Shown here: positions 9,561 to 19,740 of the stretch, in pieces | How the letters are laid out: every line of letters begins with the position of its first letter | How positions within the stretch are numbered: the stretch's first letter is position 1 | Assembly: GCF_910594005.1 (NCBI RefSeq) | Contig: NC_057848.1 | Coordinates: forward strand, 138,270,155 to 138,334,154 | Reading direction: 5' to 3' | DNA from: Cervus elaphus | Lineage: Eukaryota > Chordata > Mammalia > Artiodactyla > Cervidae | Length of the DNA stretch: 64,000 bases | The notes under the pieces: generated by a model | Database searches by the model: none | Seen by the model: only the letters and a program-made list of their open reading frames with translations | Told to the model about the DNA's origin: nothing | Made by a program: the position numbers and the translations under genes

Positions 9561-10083
9561 ATCACCATCATACACAACTTCTAAGTTCCTTTGTGGTGTT
9601 TATACTTTGGAGAAAGCATTTTTTATTTATCTTTTCTTTGCCACAGGGGATCTCTTGCATTTTCACCAATCTTGTCACCTTACTAACTGAAAGGGAAAAA
9701 TCCTTTGTAACTGCTTCTCAAGTGCTACCCTAGGAATCAGGAGAACAGATTACTCTTTTCACTGCTGCAGACTCAGGCAGAAGAGAAGGAAACTATGGTT
9801 CAGGGGGAAGACTGAACCTCAGAAAAATCCTGTCTCGCCTGGGTCAGAGCCTAATGACGATCCTAACTAAATCCATGTGGCTCCGCCTTCAGTGCCTCTC
9901 ATGGTTCCCCCGTCATAAAAACTGAGAATCCCTCCACAAAGTTCAGAGCTTCCATCAACACTCCTCCAAAGGCCACAGATTCACCGGTACCCCTGTACCC
10001 TGCCTCACCAGAGAGGCCAAAGGGATTGGTCTCCCAATCCTTGAACCCACCAGGGTACTAAACTTGGCACAGGGGGTCCTCAC
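9561..10083 (+). other. Segment retained only in cassette A, possibly ERV-derived
   Basis: Cassettes B and C pass directly from the MIR-flanking AT-rich tract to the ERV relic, so about 0.55 kb is missing from both. Content is not identified; position immediately before the protease relic suggests ERV gag/pol remains. Confidence 0.35.
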
Positions 10084-10440
10084 CCTAAGGCAGGGCAATA
10101 ACCAATGAAACAAGTTCCCAAAGTGCGAGATGATCGAGGTCAACCCAGGGCATTCATACATGTACAGTCTCCATTTTCTACCGCAGATCTTATATAATAG
10201 GGTGGGAAAAAAAGCATATGTAGGGCACAGCTTTCTGTATCTGCCTGAATGCCCTATCCCCTTACTGGGGGAAAATCTAACAAAGTTAAATGCCCAAGTG
10301 ACGTTCTCACCAGAAACAGTAGACCCTAAGTTACTCCTAAGTCAAAACTGCACCCTCCAAGCAGTGCTACGACAATGGAAAGACAAACTTCAACCAGAAG
10401 TCCCTGGAGAAATTCTACAAAAGGTGAGAGCGGATGCTTG
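10084..10440 (+). mobile_element. ERV class I pol relic: protease C-terminal/RT N-terminal part
   Basis: A conceptual translation of this stretch resembles the end of a gammaretrovirus-like protease running into the start of reverse transcriptase. It is a short disconnected piece with no start, no active protease segment and no continuation, hence non-functional. Duplicates are at 18405-18770 and 38058-38405. Confidence 0.6.
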
Positions 10441-10607
10441 AGTTGAGGGGAGGCCAGGAAGAGCCAAGAACACTGACCCCGTAGCAGGAAAACTCCAGCC
10501 CGGTGCCAAGTATCGGAACTGAAAAAGCAATAGCCTTTAAAGAGGCATGTGAAGTATAAAGCCTCTGACAATCACCTTTATTAAATGCCAAGTAATCTAA
10601 AGTTAGT
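10441..10607 (+). other. ERV relic continuation
   Basis: Matches 18771-18947 and 38406-38588 closely, ending at the same SINE site in all three. No frame is open in all copies. Confidence 0.45.
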
Positions 10608-10818
10608 AGTGTACTGTTAGTCACTCAGTCATGTCTGACTCTTTGCAACCTTATGGACTGTAGCCCATTAGGCTTCTCTGTCCATGGGATTCTCCAGACA
10701 GGAATACTGGAGTGGGTAGCCATTCCCTTCTCCAGGGTATCCTCCCGACCCAGGGATCAAATCCATGTCTCCCACGTGGCAGGCAGGTTCTTTACCCTCT
10801 GAATCACCAGGGTACCCC
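10608..10818 (-). repeat. Hybrid Bov-tA SINE at the A/B tandem-duplication junction
   Basis: The first third carries ACCTTATGGACTGTAGCCCA, as in the SINE at 18948. The last third carries TGTCTCCCAC and TTTACCCTCTGAA, as in the SINE at 1167. Its left flank is the ERV pol relic (as for 18948) and its right flank is the LTR (as for 1167). This is the expected product of unequal crossing over between the two SINEs. Confidence 0.75.
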
Positions 10819-11784
10819 TTAAAGGCAACAGGCTCTCTGGAAGCAACATCCAAACAATACTTGCCCTCCAGTATCAACATCAAATACTGCTACAAGCCAA
10901 TTGGCCCTATGATCGCTCCTACATAAAACCCATCTGGATATGGGGAATGTGCTCCCAGAATCTGTGCAGGGACTGCCCTCATGGTAGTGCCTAAGTAGCA
11001 TCCATAAGATTGACTCTAGCCTGGGATATAAATGTGCCCAGAATATCCATGTGCTTTGGATGAGCTCTTCCAGGAAGGAAAGGACAGCCACTCATTCCAC
11101 TGCTAAAGATGTCCTTGATGACCCAGGAGAGCTCTCAACAATTTGTCTACAAGCAGCAGGCATCAGATATGCCCTACAGTCCTCAAGGAAGCCTCTACGT
11201 TATATCAGGCTAGCCTATGCCCAGCCGATGACCAATACTGCATATCCACATGGGTTCCCACCCCTGGGTGGCCTCCACTCCAGAGGACCTCACTTGTGAG
11301 TGAGACAGACTCATCGCTGGAGATGATACCATCCCAGGCGACATCATCCCAGGTCAGGAGTTCACCACCGGAGACACCTATGCCTCGTCCACTGGAGATG
11401 ACACCCCAGGGCCATGGTACCATGTTGGAGATGCAGCTGCTCACCCAGATGGCTTGCTCCCCAGTTCACATTGTGGAACATTGCAACAGGGACTGAGACG
11501 TTCCTGAAACATGGACTAAGTGCACTGCCCGATGGCACTGGAGGACGAGCCACTATGACGTTACCAGGCGGAACTTGCTGGGTGCTTGTTGACTGACCCA
11601 ACCCTAGACCAAGAGGCCCGTCAGACTGTCAGTCAGTTCTCAGGCCAAAAGGTGCACCCAGAAACAGACAGCTCCCCTGCCTACAAATACTGAAGGCTGT
11701 TCACATTCTCACCTCCTAACTCTCCTGTCTCAGCATCACAGGCTGGATTGTACTCTAAGCACCTGACTTGTTTTGTTTTGTTTG

Positions 11785-11895
11785 ACCGCACTGGGTCTTA
11801 GCTGCAGTATGTGGGATCTACTTCCCCAACCAGCGATTGAACCCAAGCCCCCTGCACTGGGAGCTTGGAGTTGTAGCCACTGAACTACCAGGGAA
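11785..11895 (-). repeat. tRNA-Glu-type SINE (antisense) in second LTR
   Basis: Paralogue of the insertion at 2345-2464; ends in ACTACCAGGGAA. Confidence 0.7.
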
Positions 11896-12076
11896 CAACT
11901 ACCCTGAGTTATTTTTTTTTGTTATGTCAGTTTTTAATTTTCTTTTATTGTAACGTAAGTGCCCGATCTTAAGCTGTTGATTGCCAAGGCATCCACATCA
12001 CAGACAGCTGTCTTAAATAAACACAGTGCCAGCGACCAGACTAAATGAAAGTCAGGCTCCCCCATCACAGAAGTTT

Positions 12077-13390
12077 AAAAAACAAATCAAGATAGCCATA
12101 GAAACAAATGAAAACGAAAACACAACAATTGAAACCTATGGGACACTGTAAAAGCAGTGCTAAGGGGAAGGTTCATAGCAATACAGGCTTAGCTCAAGAA
12201 ACAAAAACACAAGTCAAATAAATAACCTAACTCTATACCTAAAGCAACTTGAGAAGGAAGAAATTATGTACCCCAAGGTTAGTAGAAGGAAAGGAATCTT
12301 AAAAATTAGGGCAGAAATAAATGCAAAAGAAGCAAAAGAGACCATAGCAAAAATCAACAAAACCAAAAGCTGGTTCTTTGAGAAGGTAAATAAAATTAAC
12401 AAGCCATTAGCCAGACTCATCAAGAAACAAAGGGAGAAAAATCAAATCAACAAAATTAGAAATGAAAATGGAGAGATCACAACAGATAACACAGAAATAC
12501 AAAGGATTATAAGAGACTATCATCAGCAACTATATGCAAATAAAATGGACCACTTGGAAGCAATGGACAAATTCTTAGAAAAGTACAACTTTACATAATT
12601 GAACATGAACAAATAGAAAATCTCAACAGACCCCATCACAAGCACGGAAAGTGAAACTGTAATCAGAAACCTTCCAACAAACAAAAGCCCAGGACCAAAC
12701 AGCTTCACAGCTGAATTCTACCAAAAATTTAGAGAAGAACTAACACCTATCCTACTCAAACTCTTCCAGAAAATTGCAGAGGAAGGTAAACTTCCAAACT
12801 GTATGAGGCCACCATCACCTTAATACCAAAACCTAACAAAGATGCCACAAAAAAAGAAAACTATAGGCCAATATCACTGATGAACATAGATGCAAAAATC
12901 CTTAACAAAATTCTAGCAAACAGAAGCCAACAACATATTAAAAAGATCATACATAATGACCAAGTGGGCTTTATCCCAGGGATGGAAGGATTCTTCAATA
13001 TCCACAAATCAATCAATGTAATACACCACATTAACAAACTAAAAAATAAAAACCATATGATTATCTCAATAGATGCAGAGAAAGCCTTTGACAGAATTCA
13101 ACATTCATTTATGATAAAAAAAAAAAAAACCTCCAGAAAGCAGGCATAGAAGGAACATACCTCAATATAATAAAAGCTATAAATGACAAACCCTCAGCAA
13201 ACATTATCCCCAATGGTGAAAAATTGAAAGCATTTCCCCAAATCAGGAACAAAACAAGGGTGCCCACTCTCATCACTACTATTCAATATAGTTTTGGAAG
13301 TTTTGGTCACAGCAATCAGAGCAGAAAAAGAAATAAAAGGAATCCAGATTAGAAAAGAAGTAGCAAAACTCTCACTGTTTGCAGCAGTTT
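12077..13390 (+). mobile_element. L1 ORF2 fragment inserted in the LTR of cassette B
   Basis: Sense-strand L1 ORF2 sequence (reverse-transcriptase region) interrupts the LTR. The flanks CAGAAGTTT (left) and CAGCAGTTT (right) look like an imperfect 9-base target duplication; cassette A has a single CAGAAGTTT. The fragment stops inside ORF2 with no 3'UTR or poly(A) tail and contains frameshifts and an A-run at about 13115, so it is inactive. Confidence 0.75.
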
Positions 13391-13726
13391 CCTTTGTTTT
13401 AGAGATCACTGGTTGACTAGGATTGCTGACCATCTGACCACTTACTTTTCCCATAAGACATTTTAATTCACGCTCATGTTTTAAATTCACCAAGCAAGAC
13501 TCAGTCCATGACACCCTAGGCATCCCATCCTAGACCCCAATAAAAGCACCCCAGGCTGCATGTATACTCATTTTCTACCCATGATCGGGCTGTGGAGTCC
13601 GACACATGAGTAATGAGCCTGTTTTCATTTCAAAGTTCCCTAAAGGTTGTCACTGAGGCACCTCTTGCAATCATAATAAGAACCACCAGGCGGGGGAGGG
13701 GAGGGTGAAATCACAGTGAAAAAAGT

Positions 13727-13886
13727 GGAAGTGTTAGTCGTTCAGCCTTGTAGGAAGGACTCTGTGCGACCCCACTGACTTTAGCCCGCCAGGCTTTTCT
13801 GTCCATGGGATTCTCCAGGCCAGAATACTGGAGTAGGTAGCCATTCCCTTCTCCAGACGATCTTCCAGATGCAGGGATTGAACCTG
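13727..13886 (-). repeat. Truncated Bov-tA SINE at a deletion junction
   Basis: Orthologue of the SINE at 2986 but broken within its last third; the sequence jumps from AACCTGGATC straight to CTTTACTCCCAAATATGGATGG, which in cassette A lies near 5090. About 1.9 kb of cassette A upstream sequence is thereby missing in B. Confidence 0.7.
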
Positions 13887-14190
13887 GATCCTTTACTCCC
13901 AAATATGGATGGACAAATGTTTACCAGATATTTAACGAACTGAAAGAGATCATGATTAATAAACAGAACTATTTTTGGAGAAAAAAAACAAATATACTGC
14001 AGGAAGCAGGAGAGAACATTACCAAAAAAATTCAAATTCATATTCTCAGAACTGTAAAGATGACAGTGAGTTTATAAAATGGGAACAGGTTCTATAAAAG
14101 GGAGCAATTATAGAATAAGAGAGAGTCCTTGGAAAAAAAGTATTAAGGCAAATGGAAAATGTTGTAGACGTGAAGTACTCAGCTCAAAGC
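13887..14190. other. Copy 2 upstream region
   Basis: Matches 5090-5400 of A and 33470-33775 of C. It contains a TATAAAA motif at 14093-14099, about 316 bp before the ATG. Confidence 0.5.
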
Positions 14191-14408
14191 GGCTCTGCCT
14201 CACCCTGCCTTTGATAGACAGTGGTCTCGCCCCGCCCACAGATCCCGCCCATGGATCCCGCCCACTCACGTGACCTCCTCCTTAACCAATCTCAAGCCCA
14301 GACACTGACCCAGCCCAACAGACGCCATTACCCTTCCCTCCCGGAGCCGGCACCCAACCACCTGCCCTCTGGCCCAGACCTCACCTCTGGCCACCCACAC
14401 CGTCCACC
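14191..14408 (+). promoter_or_regulatory. Ferritin-like copy 2 promoter/5' leader
   Basis: An intact E-box CACGTG lies at 14267-14272 (context CTCACGTGACC), a CCAAT box at 14286-14290 (123 bp before the ATG) and CCGCCC motifs at about 14232-14263. The GC box present in copy 1 after the CCAAT is mutated here (CCCAGCCC). The leader ends in CCACCATGGG. Confidence 0.55.
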
Positions 14409-15059
14409 ATGGGAAGGTTCCGGGGAGGCCGCTGGCGCCCGCGACCCCGCCGATGCTGGGCCCACACTCACATCGTCCGAGCCGCCATTCCCTCGGTCTT
14501 GGAGTCACCCGACTTGGTGCCCACACCAACTTCGGAGGTGCGTCAGAACAACCGCCCCGAGTGTGAGGCCGCGGTCAACAGCCATGCCGCCCTGGAGTTC
14601 CACGCCTCCTTCCAGTGCCTGGCCGTGGCCTTCTACCTCAACCGTGATGACGTGGCCCTGAAGCACTTCCACCACTTCTTCCTGCTCCGCTCCCACGAGC
14701 ACAGCAAGACAGCCGAGAGCCTGATGTTCCTGCAGAAAGAGCGTGGGGGCCGCGTCTGCTTCCTCGACATCAGAAAGCCTGAGAGCCAAGAGTGGGAGAG
14801 TGGACGCCAGGCCATGCAAGACACCCTGCACCTGGAGAAGTGCGTCAACCAGAGCCTGCTCGACATGCACCAGCTGGCCATCGAGAGCTGCGACGCCGAC
14901 CTGTGCTACTTCCTGGAGACCGGCTACCTGGACCAGCAGGTCAAGTTCATCAAGGAGCTGGAGGACCATGTCAGCAACCTGAGCAACGTGGGGTCCGCGG
15001 AAGGCGGCCTGGCAGACGACGTCCTTGACAAGCTCACCCTGGGCCACGGCGACAAGTAG
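14409..15059 (+). CDS. FTHL17: Ferritin heavy-chain-like protein, copy 2 (216 aa)
   Basis: Intronless paralogue of copy 1 with a complete ferritin core. The start at 14409 has the same strong context. Residues 1-24 hold eight Arg, but residues 17-43 differ sharply from the other copies (WAHTHIV; SVLESPDLV). The ancestral initiator position is Leu36 here, so only the upstream ATG can start the full core. The conserved ferritin Tyr in QVRQNY is Asn48. Ferroxidase positions: E63, C70, H98, T101, E143, Q177, again three ligands lost. The three-fold channel position is Tyr167. A TAG replaces the penultimate Glu codon, so the tail ends two residues early. Core codons are otherwise clean, with no frameshift. 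Family assignment is firm; whether this more divergent copy is translated is unknown. Confidence 0.84.
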   Translation: MGRFRGGRWRPRPRRCWAHTHIVRAAIPSVLESPDLVPTPTSEVRQNNRPECEAAVNSHAALEFHASFQCLAVAFYLNRDDVALKHFHHFFLLRSHEHSKTAESLMFLQKERGGRVCFLDIRKPESQEWESGRQAMQDTLHLEKCVNQSLLDMHQLAIESCDADLCYFLETGYLDQQVKFIKELEDHVSNLSNVGSAEGGLADDVLDKLTLGHGDK

Positions 15060-15243
15060 GACTGATCCTGGACTGGACTTTCCCCTGAGTCCTGGGTGAG
15101 TGCCCACGGTCACCCTGCCTGCCATGAAGTCTGCAGTATTGCCCTTGCAGAATAAGTTCACTTAAGTTTCCCTTCTTTCCGTGTTTCCAGTTCTTCCAAT
15201 AAATTGCTTCCTAAAGAAATAAAGGTCCCTTGTTGATTCATGC
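15060..15243 (+). promoter_or_regulatory. Copy 2 3'UTR with two polyadenylation signals
   Basis: AATAAA at 15198-15203 and 15218-15223. The 3'UTR is nearly identical to copy 1 over about 130 bp, in contrast to the divergent N-terminal coding region. Confidence 0.7.
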
Positions 15244-15585
15244 GTGCAAACCCTTAACCTTTCAAGTTTTAAAACAGGTATCCAGGAGTCTCTTGAGCTA
15301 ACCCTGTCCACAGGCAGCTCAGGATCTCCACAGAGGGAGGGAGAAGGGGTTCCATGGGACCCTGAACAATACAAAATGTACCTTCCCCTAATAAACAATG
15401 TTGTATATGGGATGGGTGTGGGTGAGGAGAGGCGCTGGTGAATGTGGGTGCCTGTCAATAGATGAGCAATAAAAATATGGCCTGAAAATCATGATTCGGG
15501 TTGATCTCCAGAAACAGTTAAGGGAAAGGGATTGGGAAGGGAACGAAATAAAGGGGTCTTCATTTTGTTTGAAGGAGACTTCTGG

Positions 15586-15800
15586 GTAGCAAGATGGGCG
15601 TCCTGGATGCTGGCACAGCAGAGTCCCTCTCTGACAAGCTCACCGTGGCCTACAGTGACAATCTAAGTGTAGCAGGGCTGGCTTTCCTAGAGACATAACT
15701 TCCTGTGGTTACCACTGTTGAGCATGGATGCTACCCTTAAAAAACATTCACTGTGATTTTTTACTTGAACTGTACCACCCTGAGATAAAGTAACATGGTA
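15586..15800 (+). pseudogene. Second ferritin 3'-end relic downstream of copy 2
   Basis: Begins at ATG 15594 and follows the relic after copy 1, with Leu-Thr replaced in part and the terminal stop lost through an indel near 15660. The 3'UTR-like part (GTGGTTACCACTG...GTACCACCC) follows, but its polyadenylation hexamer is changed to AGATAAA. Confidence 0.6.
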
Positions 15801-16678
15801 GCACTCAAAATTTACCTCAATTCTATTGAGGGTGATTCTATACAGCCCTTGGAAGGTGAAAAATATAAGCTCATGAATGAAGCTGATACTGAATATAAAG
15901 TAATATGAATCCCCCTGAATATAACGTCAGTGGTACTGGGTGCATTGAGGAATGCAGAGTGGGAAGGGTTGAAGCTGGGAAACCAGCTAGTAGGTATCAC
16001 AGCTGGTCCAGGTGAAAGACAATGGTGGATGAACTGGAGTGGAGGATGCAGAGATGTAGACACACTGCAGATGGATTTGGACACATCAGCAAGGTTTCTG
16101 CATGGACCAGAGAGGAAGAGTGAGAGATGGAGAAAATAGTCAAATTTAACCTGGGTTGATGGTGGTGCCATTTGATCAATTTGGGGTCTTTTGCCAGGGA
16201 CACAGCTGGGATGGGAAGTTGGAGAAGGCATTCCATGTCAAATCTGCAAGTGGAACTGTCATGCAGGTAGCCAGAAAAATGAATCTGGAGTTCAGAGTGG
16301 ATGTCAGCTTTAGAAACAGACCTATGGGAGACATCATGATGCCTATATAGGTTGTGTTGTGGTCATGGGAGTGGAAAACCTCAGTGGAGAGCGGACTGGG
16401 AGGATGGCAGAGCCCAAGCCCAGGGTAACTCACATGTAGAAGCAGGGCTGAGGTGATGAAACACCCAGAGGGGTGCTGACCTCACCTTGACCTTTAGCTC
16501 ACTGCAGACTTTGCCCACCTGTGTCCATACCCTGTGGCCCCAAATCAGCCTGTTTGTGACCTGTGTGGCCTCCTGGGGTCTGCTTTCAGAATGGGGAGAA
16601 GACTGAACTTTTTATCCTTTTGTGACTATGCAGAAAGAAATTTTCCAGTTAAAAAAGAGATTTCTTAAAAAAATGATA
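15801..16678. other. Conserved cassette spacer (B)
   Basis: Paralogue of 7191-8085; no gene supported. Confidence 0.4.
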
Positions 16679-16820
16679 GGGACTTCCCTGGTGGTCCATT
16701 GGTTAAGAAGCTGCCTTCCAACACACAGGATGCGGGTTTGATCTCTGGTCCGGGAATTAGGATCCCACATGCCTCAGGAGAACTAAGGCCATGTGGAGCA
16801 ACAAAGACACAGCACAGCCA
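16679..16820 (+). repeat. tRNA-Glu-type ruminant SINE
   Basis: GGGACTTCCCTGGTGGTCCA head and CACAGCCAAAAAAAATAAA tail; paralogue of 8086-8238. Confidence 0.8.
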
Positions 16821-17124
16821 AAAAAAATAAATGTTTATTTTTTTCCTCTTCCCCTTTAAAAATTTAGCCTCTCGGTCAACTCTATTTGATCAGATGAACT
16901 CTCTACACATGTAAAGCCTAATATTGCTTTTGCCTAACAAAAACACTCAAAATATGTTTCTTCTGTGCCTCGGTGTAGTTAATAAGGCAAAAGTTAAAAT
17001 TTTACAGATCTTGCCTGTCTTATGGTCCTTGATAAGACAGGGTCCTCAGATTGACACATGCTCAATCTGAGTCTCCCTAAAGTTTGCAAACTGCTTTGAA
17101 TATTTACAAATATTCACAAATATT

Positions 17125-17328
17125 CCTCCCTGTAGCTCAGACGGTAAAGAATCTGCCCGCAATGTGGGAGACCTGGGTCTGATCCCTGGGTCAGAAAAAT
17201 CCCCTGGAGACAGGAATGGCAACCCACTCCAGTACTCTTGCCTGGAGAATTCCATACACAGAGGAGCCTGGTGGGCTACAATCCATGGGATCACAGAGAG
17301 TCAGACATGACTGAGCGACTAAGTCTTG
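17125..17328 (+). repeat. Bov-tA-type SINE shared by cassettes B and C only
   Basis: CCTGTAGCTCAGACGGTAAAG head, AGTCAGACATGACTGAGCGAC tail. Present at 36748-36945 in C and absent from A (between 8460 and 8480), so it marks a B+C common ancestor. Confidence 0.85.
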
Positions 17329-17547
17329 CTTTGAATATTTACAAATATCTAAACAAGCTTGGCTACGAAGGAATTAACTTTCCTGTTTCACCATGACGGC
17401 ACTTGAATTTTTATTTTAAATGAGGATTAAGTCTCTTCACTTAAATTTCCAGAAAATGTGCTTCTTCCTTTGTGCTTAGACAACCGGGCTCTTTTCACTG
17501 TTTCTTTCTCTGCTCACATTGAGGATCTCTCCTCTTTCTTTGATGGG

Positions 17548-17740
17548 CATTCCCTGGTGGCTCAGACGATAAAGAATCTGCCTGCAATGCAGGAGACCCG
17601 GGTTTAGTCTCTGGGAGAAGGGAATGTCAAACCACTCCACTGTTCTTGCCTGGAGAATTCCATGAACAGATTAGCCTAGTGGGCTGCAGTCCATGGGGTC
17701 GAAAAGGGTCAGACACGACTGAGTGACTAACACTTTAATT
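17548..17740 (+). repeat. Bov-tA-type SINE
   Basis: Paralogue of 8653-8862, with an internal deletion around GGTTTAGTCTCTGGGAGAAG. Confidence 0.85.
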
Positions 17741-17854
17741 TTCCTCTCTCTGACAATATCTCAGATCCTACATATGTCAATTCACCGTTCTTTTCTAGAT
17801 AGCAGCAAGCACCAGGTGAGAAGATGTTCATCTTTAAAACTAGAAATTGACTTT

Positions 17855-18150
17855 TTGGTTATGCTAGGGCTTCCTTACTGCACAGGCTTTTCTCTAGTTG
17901 CAGTATGTGGGTTTCTTACGGTGTTGGCTTCGCCTGTTGCACACCATGGGCTCGAGGCGCTTGGACTTCAGTAGTTGGGGCACAGGGGCTCAGCAGTTGT
18001 GGTTCCCCGGCTCTAGAGCACCGGTTCAGTAGTTGTGATGGGCAGGCTAAGATGCTCTTCGAAATGTGGGATGTTCCCGGATCAGGGATCCAACCCAGGT
18101 CTCCTGCTTTGGCAGGCGGGTTCTTTACCACTGAGCCACCAGGGAAGCCT
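17855..18150 (-). repeat. Long tRNA-derived ruminant SINE (antisense)
   Basis: Paralogue of 9015-9292. Confidence 0.7.
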
Positions 18151-18189
18151 GAAGGTCCTTCTTGCTCTCCTGTTTTGGAGAAATAGTTT

Positions 18190-18370
18190 GGTGTCATGGA
18201 TTCTTCCACATAGATGGCCCGTATTAAAATACCATTTTAGCCACTTACTAAAGAGGGCATTGGGGAGTGTTAATTACCTTCACTGTTCCTCTGTTTTCTC
18301 ATATGTAAAATAGGGTTAAAAAAAACTATTGCTTAAAAGAGTAGATGGTTTATTATATTGTAAAGGTTTA
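18190..18370 (+). repeat. MIR-type ancient SINE
   Basis: Paralogue of 9318-9560, decayed at its 3' end. Confidence 0.55.
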
Positions 18371-18404
18371 ATTTAAATTTAAACATTTAAAATTAGTATC
18401 TTTT

Positions 18405-18770
18405 AAATTGCCCTCAGGCAGGGCAATAACCAATGAAACAAGTTCCCAAAGTGCTAGATGATTGAGGTCAACCCAGAGCATTCGTATATGTACAGTCTGC
18501 ATTTTCTACCTAAGATCTTACATAATTGGGGGAGAAAAAAAACCATGTGTAGGGCACAGCTTTCTGTATCTGCCTACATGCCCTATTCCCTTACTGGGGG
18601 AAAATCTAACAAAGTTAAATGCCCAAGTGACTTTCTCACCGGAAACAGTAGACACTAAAGTACTCCTACCTAGGTCTAGCCTGCACCCTCCAAGCTGTGC
18701 TATGACAATGGAAAGACAAACTTCAACCAGAAGTCCCTGAAGAAATTCTACAAAAGGTAAGAGCGGATGC
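18405..18770 (+). mobile_element. ERV class I protease/RT relic (B)
   Basis: Paralogue of 10084-10440 with different frameshifts. Non-functional. Confidence 0.6.
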
Positions 18771-18947
18771 TTGATTTGAGGGGAGGCCAGGAAGAGCCAA
18801 GACCGCCGACCCAGTAGTAGAAAAACTCCAGCCTGGTGCCAAGTATCGGAACTGGAAAAGCAATAGCCTTTAAAGAGGCAGGTAAAGTATAAAGCCTCTG
18901 ACAACCACCTTTATTAAATGCCAATTAATTCAACCTCAGTGGTGTAG

Positions 18948-19153
18948 TGTTAGTCGTTCAGTTGTGTCCTACTTTTTATGACCTTATGGACTGTAGCCCA
19001 CCAGCCTCCTTTGTCCATGGGATTCTCCATGCAAGGATACTGGAGTAGGTAGCCATTCCCTTCTCCATAACATCTTCCTTACCCAGGGATCAAACCTGAG
19101 TCTCCTGAATTGCAGGCAAATTCTCTACCATCTGAGGTACCAGGGAAGCCCCT
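18948..19153 (-). repeat. Bov-tA-type SINE (antisense), 'SINE c'
   Basis: It shares the left flank and the GACCTTATGGACTG segment with the hybrid SINE at 10608, but its distal half (CTACCATCTGAGGTACC) and right flank (CCCCTTATCAAACTTACC) are its own. It is orthologous to 38590-38795 in C. Confidence 0.85.
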
Positions 19154-19740
19154 TATCAAACTTACCAGTATCAATAAAATACTCCAATACTGCCAGTATA
19201 AAAGCCAGGGGACAGAGATTATTGCTTGCATCGGATCTGAGACCCAGTGACTAAATTGTACACGATACACATCCCATAGTGCCAAATCCTTATACTTTTG
19301 CTTACAATCTTATCTGGAGTCTTTTGCTGGTTTAAATTGTGGACCTTAAAGATCCCTTTTACTGCATACCACTCAGTCCTGAGCCCTAGGAAAGGTTGCC
19401 TTTGAATGAGACGATCCAAAGACTAATATGAAACAACCCTATTGTTGGATGGTGCTCCCACAAGGATCGAAGAATGCCTCACCATCTTCTCGGCAAGCCT
19501 AAGCCAAGGACTTAAGGGACTGCCAATTAAATGAGGGAGCTGTACTGCAATATATGAATAATATACCTAATGGCTAGTAAAACAAAGGAAGCTTCAGGCC
19601 AAAATACAATCCTTACTTTCAACTTTCTGGCAGACAGAGGATATAAAGTCTCCACGGGAAAAGTGAAAACTTCTCAATCAACTGTAAAATATCTATGACA
19701 AATAAACACATTCCAAAATGAAGGGAGGCATTTGAGTGAC
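19154..19740 (+). mobile_element. ERV class I reverse-transcriptase relic (B)
   Basis: Translated fragments in several frames resemble the palm region of a gammaretrovirus-like RT, but the catalytic motif region is altered and interrupted by stops. Paralogue at 38800-39400. It continues the ERV relic that precedes SINE c. Confidence 0.55.

Larger units (their letters stand above)
10819..13690 (+). mobile_element. Second LTR-like element copy, split by L1
   Basis: A duplicate of 1387-2937: the same nested antisense SINE (11785-11895), the same AATAAA region (about 13539) and the same 3' end (AAGAACCACCAGG). It lacks the first 75 bp of the LTR, which lie on the other side of SINE a and were not included in the duplication. 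Confidence 0.5.

Noticed and set aside
12266..12598. 110-codon open frame
   Set aside because: It is a piece of L1 ORF2, truncated on both sides.
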